Below, piece by piece: positions 6,333 to 12,719 of a stretch of 12,719 nt of DNA. The notes beneath the pieces are model-generated. The model had not been told where the DNA came from and made no database searches. It worked only from the letters and a program-made list of their open reading frames with translations. This stretch comes from Actinomycetes bacterium (GTDB lineage Bacteria; Actinomycetota; Actinomycetes; Actinomycetales; Cellulomonadaceae), in assembly GCA_023428465.1 (NCBI GenBank), contig JAEYXM010000125.1:1-12719 (forward strand), given 5' to 3'. The position numbers and the translations under genes were made by a program. Each line of letters opens with the position of its first letter. Positions within the stretch are counted from its first letter, which is position 1.

Positions 6333-6487
6333 TCTCCGAGATCGTCACCGAGGTGGTCCTCGCGCCGCGCGCGGCCGAGGGCGCGCCGGCCCCGGGCGGC
6401 GGGCTGAGCGAGGACGACCTGGACCTCGTCGTGCGGCGCGCGGTCGAGCGCGTCGTCGAGGTGCTGCGCCGGGAGTGGGACCGCTGA
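6320..6487 (+). CDS. 55-aa Pvc6/DUF5908-like small eCIS protein
   Basis: The ATG at 6320 lies within the end of the preceding gene (13-base overlap) with AAGGTGGG (6306-6313) six bases upstream. Its TGA shares one base with the next gene's ATG. The product begins MAVVISEIVTEVVLAPRAAEG, has a Gly/Pro/Ala linker, then a predicted charged helix LSEDDLDLVVRRAVERVVEVLRREWDR. A short N-terminal beta strand followed by an acidic/basic C-terminal helix, and the place between tube and LysM genes, fit the tiny Pvc6/Afp6-type proteins (DUF5908) conserved in eCIS operons. Their function is poorly known; small helical adaptors or chaperones of tube or baseplate are possible. The assignment rests on size, order and pattern. 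Confidence 0.72.
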   Translation: MAVVISEIVTEVVLAPRAAEGAPAPGGGLSEDDLDLVVRRAVERVVEVLRREWDR

Positions 6488-7170
6488 TGCTCGACGTCAC
6501 CCAGCTCACCAAGCTCACCCTGGAGCCCTACCGGGACCAGGAGTTCAGCGAGCCCGCGGGCGTGCCGTGGCGTGCGCTCCTGAACCCGACGGAGCTGGCG
6601 TTCTCGCGCAAGAACGTCTACCAGTCGACGCCGTCGGCGGGCGCGAGCGCCCCGCAGCAGTCCTACGGCGGCGGCGAACCGGACCAGGTCCAGGTCGACC
6701 TGCTGCTCGACGGGACCGGCGTCCTCGAGACCGGCGTGACGGTCGGCGAGAAGCTCGACGCGCTGCTCACCCTGACCGAGTTCCAGGCGGACACGCACCA
6801 GCCGTACTACGTGCACGCCTACTGGGGCCGGTTCGACTTCCGGGGCGTGCTCACGCAGGTCGACGTCACGTACAAGCTGTTCGACCGCGACGGCGAGCCG
6901 CTGCGCGCCGCGGTGAAGCTCACGCTCAAGGAGGTCGTGGCACCGCAGGAGATCGCCGCCGAGGAGCGCCGCGAGTCCCCCGACCTGTACCAGACGTGGC
7001 TGGTCGCCGAAGGCGAGCGCCTCGACGCCATCGCGCACCGCGTGTACGGGGACCCGGCGTTCTGGCGACCGCTCGCCGTCGCGAACGGGCTGCGGAACCC
7101 CGGCGGCCTGGTCGCGGGCCAGACGCTCTGGCTGCCGCCCAAGGACAAGACCGCAGGGGGCCCGCGATGA
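6487..7170 (+). CDS. LysM-containing tube/baseplate linker protein (Pvc7-like)
   Basis: The product is 227 aa. The ATG at 6487 shares its A with the preceding TGA (TGATG), so translation is coupled. The N-terminal domain (residues 1 to about 160: LTKLTLEPY...PWRALLNPTELAFSRKNVYQ...VQVDLLLDGTGVL....VGEKLDALLTL...HQPYYVHAYWGRFDFRGVLTQVDVTYKLFDRDGEPLRAAVKLTLKE) matches the CIS tube-protein N-terminal family of Pvc7/Afp7, related to phage gp53-like proteins. Residues about 167-218 (LYQTWLVAEGERLDAIAHRVYGDPAFWRPLAVANGL.NPGGLVAGQTLWLPP) form one LysM fold. In homologous particles this protein links the tube initiator and spike to the baseplate; the LysM acts structurally rather than as a secreted wall anchor. 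There is no signal peptide. Confidence 0.88.
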   Translation: MLDVTQLTKLTLEPYRDQEFSEPAGVPWRALLNPTELAFSRKNVYQSTPSAGASAPQQSYGGGEPDQVQVDLLLDGTGVLETGVTVGEKLDALLTLTEFQADTHQPYYVHAYWGRFDFRGVLTQVDVTYKLFDRDGEPLRAAVKLTLKEVVAPQEIAAEERRESPDLYQTWLVAEGERLDAIAHRVYGDPAFWRPLAVANGLRNPGGLVAGQTLWLPPKDKTAGGPR

Positions 7171-8900
7171 CCCGCTACGGCACGGCCGCCACCCCCGACC
7201 GCCCCGAGTTCGAGGTGCGCGTCGACGGCAGGGCCGTCGCCCCGCTCGTGCAGCGCGACGTCGTCGAGATCGACGTCGCCGAGGAGGTCGGGCGGCACGG
7301 GCGCCTGGCGCTCCTGCTGCAGAACTGGGACCCCGACACCCGCACGGTGCGCCACTCCGACGACGGCCCGCTCGTCCCGGGCGCGCAGGTGGAGGTGCTC
7401 GTCGGCTACCACAGCGAGCTGACCTCGGTGTTCGCGGGCGTGGTCGCCGCGGTGACGACGCACTTCCCGGCCGGCGGGCAGCCCGTGCTGCGCGTCGAGG
7501 CGCGGGCCCGCTCGATCCTGCTGGAGCACCCGCCGCGCTCGCGCCGGCTCACCGGGACCGACGCCGACGTCGCCTCCGCGGTCGCCGCGGACTACTCGCT
7601 CACGCCCGACGCCGCCACGGGCGTCACGCGCGCGGCCGTCGTCAGCGACCGGCGCAGCGACTGGGACCTGCTGACCGCGCGGGCCGCCGAGCTGGGCTGG
7701 GTCGTCTACGTGCGGGACCGCACGCTCGTGTTCCGCCCGCCCGCCGAGAAGACGCAGCCCGTCGAGCTCGAGTACGGCCGCAACGTCACCGAGCTGCACC
7801 TCACGCAGGACCTCACGTACGCGGTCGACACGGTCGTCGCCGCCGGCTGGGACATCGGCGCCCTCGAGACCGTCGAGTCGGAGGCCGACGCCGCCCAGGC
7901 CGACCTCGACGTCGGCGACCGGCTCGACCACGGCGCCGCGATCGCCGACGCCGGCTGGCCCCTGCGCACCGAGCGCCTGGCCCGCGCGTCGGTCACCGGG
8001 ACCGACGCCGCCGACGCGCTCGCCGCCGGCCGCCAGCGCGCCACCGCGCTCGCGCACGTGCACGGGACCTGCGTCGTCGTCGGGAACCCCGCGCTGCGGT
8101 GCGACTCGTGGCTCGAGGTCACGGGCGCCGGAGCCCGGATGTCCGGCCCGCACTACATCACGGCGGTCCGGCACCGGCTGTCGGCGCGCGGCTACCGCAC
8201 CGAGGTGCAGGTCGGGCGACCCCCGGTCCTGGTGCCCCGCACGCCCGACGCCGCCCGCCCGGGCCGCCTGCTCGCCGCCGTCGTGGAGTCCCTCGAGGAC
8301 CCGGACTCGCGCAACCGGGTGCGCGTGCGGCCGCTGTGGCGCGGCGAGGCCGGCGAGGGCGTGTGGGCGCGCCTGGCGACCCTCGACGCCGGCGACGGCT
8401 ACGGCACGGTCTTCGTACCCGACGTCGGGCAGGAGGTCCTCATCGGGACGCTCGACGGCGACGACGGCACGCCCGTCGTGCTCGGCTCGCTGTTCAACGG
8501 CGCGCAGGCCGCGCCCGTCGGGATCTCCGGGAACACCAACCCGACGCGCGCGATCGTCTCGCCCGAGGGCCACACGATCCGGCTCGACGACGGCGACGGC
8601 TCCGCCATCAGCATCGAGACGCCGTCCGGCAACCGCCTGTGGCTGTCCGAGCAGGACTCCCAGGTGATCCTCGAGCACGGCGACTCGGGCAACTCGATCA
8701 CGGTGTCGGACTCCGGCATCGAGCTCAAGGCCGCGACGGGCGACCTCGTGCTCAGCGCGCCGGCCGGGAAGGTCAAGCTCGACGCCACCGGCATCGAGGG
8801 CACCTCCAGCGGCCCGGCGAAGCTCTCCAGCTCCGCGACCTTCGACGTCAGCGCCTCCGCGACCCTCGGGCTCGCGGGCGCGCTCGTCACGATCAACTGA
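7167..8900 (+). CDS. VgrG-type baseplate hub / central spike protein (Pvc8-like)
   Basis: The product is 577 aa. The ATG at 7167 overlaps the previous stop by 4 bases (ATGA), with a GC-rich CAGGGGG just upstream. Residues 1 to about 350 form the gp27-like hub (FEVRVDGRAVAPLVQRDVVEIDVAEEVGRHGRLALLLQNWD... DWDLLTARAAELGWVVYVRDRTLVFRPP...). Residues about 363-450 (RPGRLLAAVVESLEDPDSRNRVRVRPLW...GYGTVFVPDVGQEVLIGTLDGDDGTPVVLGSLFNG) are the gp5/VgrG OB-fold. Residues about 475-577 (HTIRLDDGDGSAISIETPSGNRLWL... alternating hydrophobic strands) are the triple-stranded beta-helix spike. There is no appended effector domain, so it is a structural spike. A trimer would sit at the tube tip and carry the PAAR protein encoded next. 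Confidence 0.92.
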   Translation: MTRYGTAATPDRPEFEVRVDGRAVAPLVQRDVVEIDVAEEVGRHGRLALLLQNWDPDTRTVRHSDDGPLVPGAQVEVLVGYHSELTSVFAGVVAAVTTHFPAGGQPVLRVEARARSILLEHPPRSRRLTGTDADVASAVAADYSLTPDAATGVTRAAVVSDRRSDWDLLTARAAELGWVVYVRDRTLVFRPPAEKTQPVELEYGRNVTELHLTQDLTYAVDTVVAAGWDIGALETVESEADAAQADLDVGDRLDHGAAIADAGWPLRTERLARASVTGTDAADALAAGRQRATALAHVHGTCVVVGNPALRCDSWLEVTGAGARMSGPHYITAVRHRLSARGYRTEVQVGRPPVLVPRTPDAARPGRLLAAVVESLEDPDSRNRVRVRPLWRGEAGEGVWARLATLDAGDGYGTVFVPDVGQEVLIGTLDGDDGTPVVLGSLFNGAQAAPVGISGNTNPTRAIVSPEGHTIRLDDGDGSAISIETPSGNRLWLSEQDSQVILEHGDSGNSITVSDSGIELKAATGDLVLSAPAGKVKLDATGIEGTSSGPAKLSSSATFDVSASATLGLAGALVTIN

Positions 8901-8910
8901 AGGAGGCGCC

Positions 8911-9186
8911 ATGCCTGCTGCCGCACGCGTCGGTGACCCCACCGTGCACGGCGGGGCCGTCGTCGGCCCCGGGGTCGCGACGGTCCTCGTGGGCGGGATG
9001 CCCGCGGGCGTCGTCGGCGACATGCACGCCTGCCCGATCGTGGCGCCGTCGCACGTGCCGTCGTCACCGTTCGTCGCGGGGTCCGCGACCGTGCTCATCG
9101 GCGGGCGGCCGGCCCTGCGCGCCGCGGACGCGTGCGGGTGCGGCGCGAGCGTCGCCGTCGGGCTGCCCACGGTGGTGATCGCATGA
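8911..9186 (+). CDS. PAAR-domain spike tip protein (Pvc10-like)
   Basis: The product is 91 aa with a strong AAGGAGG (8900-8906) four bases before the ATG. The whole protein is one PAAR domain: ARVGDPTVHGG at the start, GGMPAGVVGDMHACP in the middle, SHVPSSPFVAGSATVLIGGRPALRAADACGCGASVAVGLPTVVI at the end. Likely zinc ligands are His13, His39, His48 and Cys75 or Cys77, consistent with the three-His/one-Cys site known for PAAR tips. It should form the sharp metal-bound cone at the end of the VgrG-like trimer encoded just upstream. There is no extension carrying an effector, so cargo must be delivered another way. Confidence 0.93.
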   Translation: MPAAARVGDPTVHGGAVVGPGVATVLVGGMPAGVVGDMHACPIVAPSHVPSSPFVAGSATVLIGGRPALRAADACGCGASVAVGLPTVVIA

Positions 9187-9626
9187 TCACCGACCGCCAC
9201 CCGCACCTCGGCAGCGGCTGGGCGTTCCCGCCCCGCTGGACGGGCGTCGAGGTCGCCGGCGACGGCGTGGCCGTGCCCGACGTCGTCGCGGTCGTCGACG
9301 CCAGCGACGGGCTCACGCACGTGCAGGAGGCCATGCGCATCCTGCTGCGCACGGGCGTCGGCGCGCGCGTCATGCGGCCGGGCCTCGGCGCGGGCGTGGA
9401 CCGCTACGTGTTCGAGCCGCGCACCGCGGACGTGTGCTACCGCCTCGCGCGCGACGTCGAGCGCGCGCTCCTGCTCTGGGAGCCGCGCGTCATCGTCGAC
9501 GCCGTCGAGGCCGTGCCGAGCGGCGAGGCGCAGGACCGCGTCGACGTGCGCATCGCCTACCGCGTGGACCGGCACAGCCGGCCCGACAACGTGGTCCTCG
9601 GCTTCCACCTGCAGGGGCCCGCATGA
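9183..9626 (+). CDS. gp25-like baseplate wedge protein (Pvc9-like)
   Basis: The product is 147 aa; the ATG at 9183 overlaps the PAAR stop by 4 bases. The gp25/lysozyme-like wedge pattern is visible: HLGSGWAFPPRW near the N-terminus, VQEAMRILLRTGVGARVMRPGLGAGVDRYVFEP, then VCYRLARDVERALLLWEPRVIVDAVEAVP and DRVDVRIAYRVDRHSRPDNVVLGFHL. The R-x-M-x-P-x-x-G block fits the EPR-type motif segment of this family. In phage and CIS baseplates gp25 homologues connect the sheath's first ring to the wedge. The position directly before the gpJ-like gene is typical. Confidence 0.9.
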   Translation: MITDRHPHLGSGWAFPPRWTGVEVAGDGVAVPDVVAVVDASDGLTHVQEAMRILLRTGVGARVMRPGLGAGVDRYVFEPRTADVCYRLARDVERALLLWEPRVIVDAVEAVPSGEAQDRVDVRIAYRVDRHSRPDNVVLGFHLQGPA

Positions 9627-12319
9627 GCCGCCGGCCCGAGGACGTGCGCGCGGCCATGGCGACGGCCGCGGGCCTGGTCGCGTTCGACGACGTCCACACC
9701 TGGCGCGACGCCCTGTTCGTCGGCGACGGCCCCGAGCTGTCCCGGCCCGCGGACCCCGACCGCGCCCTGCTCGCGGCGCTGGCCCAGGAGTACCCGGCGC
9801 TCGACGCGCACGCCGACACCCTCCCGGGGCGCCTGCACCTGGACTGGCTCACGCGCGTCCTCGCGATCGGCCGCCTGCCCGTCCTGCCGGACACCGTCGT
9901 CGCGCACGCGACCGTCGACCCGAAGCTCGCGCCCGCCGTCGTCCCGCGCGGCACGGTCCTGCGCGGCGGCAAGGACGCCTTCGGCACGCAGCGCCGCTAC
10001 GTCACGGCCGACGACCTCACGGCGCACGGTGCGACCGTCGTCGGCGTCCGGTCGCTCGTGCCGGGCGGGCCGGCCGGCGGGCTGCCCGGTCTGGTCGCGG
10101 AGGCCGAGCCCTTCCCGCTGGACCCCGCCGCGGGCACGCCCGCACCGCACGCGCTGCGCCTGTACAGCCCGGTCCTCGCGTTCGACGGCGGCACGATGAC
10201 CGTGCGCGTGACGCTCGAGGGCGCGTCGTCGGCCGCGGGGCTCGCCGGGGCGACCTGGCACTACCCCCGCCCCGACGGGAAGGTCGGCGAGGCGACGGGG
10301 TCCGTGTCCGGGAACACGGTCGCCGTCACGCTCACGGTGGGCTGCGCCGTACCTGAGGGCCACCCGTGGCTCGAGGCCGTCGTCCCGCCGGGCGTCCCAC
10401 TGCCCACCTCGCTCGGCTTCACGCAGGCGACGCTCACGGTCACCGGCCGCAGCCCCCTCGTCCCGCAGGCCGCGTACCTCAACGACGGCGCGCTGGACGT
10501 CACCAAGGAGTTCCAGCCCTTCGGCGCGGCCGCCAAGCGCGGCGACGCCCTGTACGTGCGGTCCGACGAGGCGTTCGGCAAGCCCCTCGCGACGCTCACG
10601 GTGACGCTCGAGGTCATGACCGAGGGCGGCGTCGCGCTCAGCGCGGCCACCGGCGGAAGCGGCGTGCCCGACTACGTCGCGAGCTCCATCTACGCGTCCA
10701 TCGGCTACCTCGAGGGCTACTGGGGCGGAACCGTCCCGGACCAGGTGCAGGGCGTGATCGACCAGGTGACCGGCCTCGTGGGCACCTCCGTGCAGCCGCA
10801 CCTGGAGTGGCAGCGCCGCGTCGACGGCGCGTGGCAGACGTTCGCCGACGTCGGCTCGCACCTGACCGGAGTGAGCGGCGCGTCGGTGAGCGGCGCCGTC
10901 GCCTCGGAGCCGGCCGTCGTCGGCGGGCAGGCCGGACACCTCGTCCGCGCGTTCCTGTCCGCAGGCGACTTCGGGTGGACCGACTACCAGCAGAAGGTCG
11001 CCGACTTCGCGACCAGGGCGGTGGCCGGCACGACACCCAAGCCGACCATGCCGACACCGCCCGTGCCGCCCATCGTGTCCCGCCTGACCGTGACGTACAC
11101 GACCGCGGCCGTCCCGGCGTCGTGCATCGAGGCCCGCAACGGCTGGGCGACGGTCCGTCGCACCGGCACCACCACGTTCCACCCGTTCACGCGCACCGTC
11201 TCCGCGTCCGGCGCCACGGGCATGGTCGCGATCGGCCTCGACGTGCCCGACGCCGCCGTCGGCTCATCCGTGTCCGTGTACCTGGGCGTCCGGTCGGCGG
11301 CGCCGTGCGGGTCGAGCACCGAGCCCGCAGGCGCGCGCTGGGAGTGGTGGGACGGGACGGCGTGGCAGGCCCTGCCGGTCGCCGACGGGACGCGGCTGCT
11401 GCGCGAGTCGGGCCTGCTGCGGTTCGTCGCGCCGCAGGGCTGGGCGGTGCGCTGCCCGGAGGTCTCCTCCGACGTCGGGCGCTGGGTGCGCCTCGTCACC
11501 ACGAGCCCCGAGCGGATCGGCACCGTCACGGCGGTCACGCCCGACGCCGTCGTCGCGACCTACGTGAGCCAGGCGCCGGACCCCGCGACCGACCCCAGCC
11601 CGGCCGTCCCGCTGCCACCCGGGACGATCACCGGCACGCTCGCCCCGATCCCCGGCGTCACGAAGGTCACCAACCTCGCCGGCGTGCGCGGCCGCGGCCC
11701 CGAGGACGACACCGCGTACCGGCGCCGCGCGTCCGGCCTCGTCCGGCACCGGGGCCGCGCGATCACCACGTGGGACTACGAGGAGCTCGTCACCGTCGCG
11801 TTCCCCGAGGTCGCGGCCGTGCGCTGCCTGCCCCACACCGGACCCGGCGGGGTGCGCCGGCCCGGGTCCGTCGGCCTCGTCGTCGTGCCCGACGCCCCCA
11901 CCGAGCCCATGCCGCGGCCGTCCGTCAGCCTCGCCGGCCGGATCACGGACCTGCTCGACCCCGTGAGCGGGCTGCACGCCGAACCCACCGTCCTGTGCCC
12001 GCTGTACGTGCCCGTGAACGTCGGCGCGCAGGTGCTCCTGCGCCCGGGCGTCGCGGCCCTGACCGGGCGGGACGCCGTCGTCGGCGCGCTCGAGGCGTGG
12101 CTGCACCCGGGCGGCACCCGGCCCACGCGCTGGGGCCGCAGCCTGTTCCGCTCGTCGCTCGAGGCGTTCCTCGACGCCCTGCCCATGGTCGACACCGTGG
12201 AGGCCGTGACCGTGCGCACGCCCGGCGGCGGCGCCGTCGAGGTCGTCGAGGTCGACGCCTGCCGGGGGCTCTTCTGCTCGGCCGGCCAGCACACGATCGC
12301 CGTGAAGGAGCAGCTGTGA
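9623..12319 (+). CDS. gpJ/gp6-like baseplate wedge protein (Pvc11-like)
   Basis: The product is 898 aa; the ATG at 9623 overlaps the gp25 stop by 4 bases. The N-terminal part has FDDVHTWRDALFVG and PVLPDTVVAHATVDPKLAPAVVPRGTVLRGGKDAFGTQRRYVTADDLTAHGATVVGVRS, as in large eCIS baseplate J-like proteins. A Pro/Thr-rich linker (TTPKPTMPTPPVPPI, about 469-483) separates the middle region. A sandwich-like domain follows with ARWEWWDGTAWQALPVADGTRLLRESGLLRFVAP and WVRLVTTSP. The C-terminal gpJ core (about 680-898) contains GVTKVTNLAGVRGRGPEDDTAYRRRASGLVRHRGRAITTWDYEELV and DALPMVDTVEAVTVRTPGGG. Together with the next gene it would form the wedge arms of the baseplate. The family is clear; individual domain borders are approximate. 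Confidence 0.88.
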   Translation: MSRRPEDVRAAMATAAGLVAFDDVHTWRDALFVGDGPELSRPADPDRALLAALAQEYPALDAHADTLPGRLHLDWLTRVLAIGRLPVLPDTVVAHATVDPKLAPAVVPRGTVLRGGKDAFGTQRRYVTADDLTAHGATVVGVRSLVPGGPAGGLPGLVAEAEPFPLDPAAGTPAPHALRLYSPVLAFDGGTMTVRVTLEGASSAAGLAGATWHYPRPDGKVGEATGSVSGNTVAVTLTVGCAVPEGHPWLEAVVPPGVPLPTSLGFTQATLTVTGRSPLVPQAAYLNDGALDVTKEFQPFGAAAKRGDALYVRSDEAFGKPLATLTVTLEVMTEGGVALSAATGGSGVPDYVASSIYASIGYLEGYWGGTVPDQVQGVIDQVTGLVGTSVQPHLEWQRRVDGAWQTFADVGSHLTGVSGASVSGAVASEPAVVGGQAGHLVRAFLSAGDFGWTDYQQKVADFATRAVAGTTPKPTMPTPPVPPIVSRLTVTYTTAAVPASCIEARNGWATVRRTGTTTFHPFTRTVSASGATGMVAIGLDVPDAAVGSSVSVYLGVRSAAPCGSSTEPAGARWEWWDGTAWQALPVADGTRLLRESGLLRFVAPQGWAVRCPEVSSDVGRWVRLVTTSPERIGTVTAVTPDAVVATYVSQAPDPATDPSPAVPLPPGTITGTLAPIPGVTKVTNLAGVRGRGPEDDTAYRRRASGLVRHRGRAITTWDYEELVTVAFPEVAAVRCLPHTGPGGVRRPGSVGLVVVPDAPTEPMPRPSVSLAGRITDLLDPVSGLHAEPTVLCPLYVPVNVGAQVLLRPGVAALTGRDAVVGALEAWLHPGGTRPTRWGRSLFRSSLEAFLDALPMVDTVEAVTVRTPGGGAVEVVEVDACRGLFCSAGQHTIAVKEQL

Positions 12320-12719
12320 CCGCACCGATCCGCGCGTTCGTCCCCGCCGCGCCCGACGCCGACTGGGAGGTCGTGCGCGCGCGCCTCATGACCGCGCTCG
12401 CGCAGGTCGCGCCCAGGTGGACCGACCACAACGCCATCGAGCCCGGCGTGACGCTCGCCGAGGCGGCCGCGTTCGGGCTCGCCGACCTGCACTACCGCAC
12501 CGCCGAGCGCTCGGTCGGGTGGCCGATGGAGGTCCCGGCCTGGGAGGCGGCGACCGACCGGCACTGGCACGCGACCCTGGCCCCCGGCGAGGCGGCGGCC
12601 CTCGCCGACGCGCTCGCCGCACCCGCGCCCGGGCCGTCGGGGCGCACGGTCGCCCAGGTGCTCGAGCCGCTCGTGCGCCGGTGCGCGACCCCCGGCGAGG
12701 CGCTCGCCCTGCTCGGGGG
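12316..12719 (+). CDS. gpJ-like baseplate protein (Pvc12-like), N-terminal part (3' partial)
   Basis: GTG at 12316 overlaps the previous stop by 4 bases (GTGA), and the frame stays open to the right edge (134 codons visible). Residues 15-63 (DADWEVVRARLMTALAQVAPRWTDHNAIEPGVTLAEAAAFGLADLHYR) carry the N-terminal signature of Pvc12/Afp12-type baseplate proteins, which typically read like WTDHNPxDPGxTLLELxAxxLxDLxYR. The homologues are long wedge components that bind the Pvc11-like protein and, in many systems, the tail fibre. The rest, including the gpJ core, lies beyond the window. Assignment is from this short but distinctive block plus gene order. Confidence 0.82.
   Translation, partial: MTAPIRAFVPAAPDADWEVVRARLMTALAQVAPRWTDHNAIEPGVTLAEAAAFGLADLHYRTAERSVGWPMEVPAWEAATDRHWHATLAPGEAAALADALAAPAPGPSGRTVAQVLEPLVRRCATPGEALALLG

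Noticed and set aside
2208..12719. Prophage or type VI secretion system instead of eCIS
   Set aside because: No capsid, portal, terminase, integrase or lysis genes are seen, and no TssJLM membrane-complex genes. DUF4255 cap, LysM Pvc7-like, two tube genes and the Pvc11/12-like pair together are typical of eCIS. Genes outside the window could still modify this.

Overview
The window is very GC-rich DNA (by eye above 70 % GC, strongly G/C at third codon positions) with GTG starts, ATGA/GTGA gene overlaps and a SARP-type regulator. This points to a high-GC actinobacterium. A Cellulomonas-like or related genus is possible, but the genus is inference. No tRNA, rRNA, CRISPR array, insertion sequence or integrase is visible.

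Region 1 (1-741): the 3' part of a CASTOR/POLLUX-like RCK ion-channel gene on the + strand runs towards a convergent minus-strand SARP regulator gene (739-1497). The short gap between them holds a perfect 8-bp hairpin. The channel gene is probably an unrelated flanking chromosomal gene.

Region 2 (1498-1665): a divergent control region between the regulator and a long + strand operon. It contains about five imperfect copies of a GCGGTGACGG-like element at exactly 11-bp intervals (1556-1610). This is the arrangement SARP proteins are known to bind, followed at a suitable distance by a possible -10 element.

Region 3 (1666 to the right edge): an operon for an extracellular contractile injection system (eCIS; the Afp/PVC/MAC and Streptomyces CIS group, a phage-tail-like nanomachine). 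In order: DUF4255 tail terminator/cap (Pvc16-like), an unrecognised 191-aa protein, an unusually large 852-aa sheath protein, two tube paralogues, a 55-aa Pvc6/DUF5908-like protein, a LysM baseplate/tube-linker protein (Pvc7-like), a VgrG-type spike (Pvc8-like), a PAAR tip (Pvc10-like), a gp25-like wedge (Pvc9-like), a gpJ/gp6-like wedge (Pvc11-like), and the start of a second gpJ-like wedge (Pvc12-like) cut by the window end. Most baseplate genes overlap by 1-13 bases and are probably translationally coupled. The abundant sheath and inner-tube genes have their own leaders and good Shine-Dalgarno sites.

Together the genes would build the tube, contractile sheath, spike and baseplate of an injection particle. 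The AAA+ ATPase (Pvc15), tail fibre, tape measure and cargo/toxin genes are not in the window and would be expected downstream. The most interesting features are the SARP regulator with an apparent 11-bp phased operator in front of the eCIS operon, the approximately 365-residue insertion in the sheath (with an internal duplication), and the unrecognised gene between cap and sheath.
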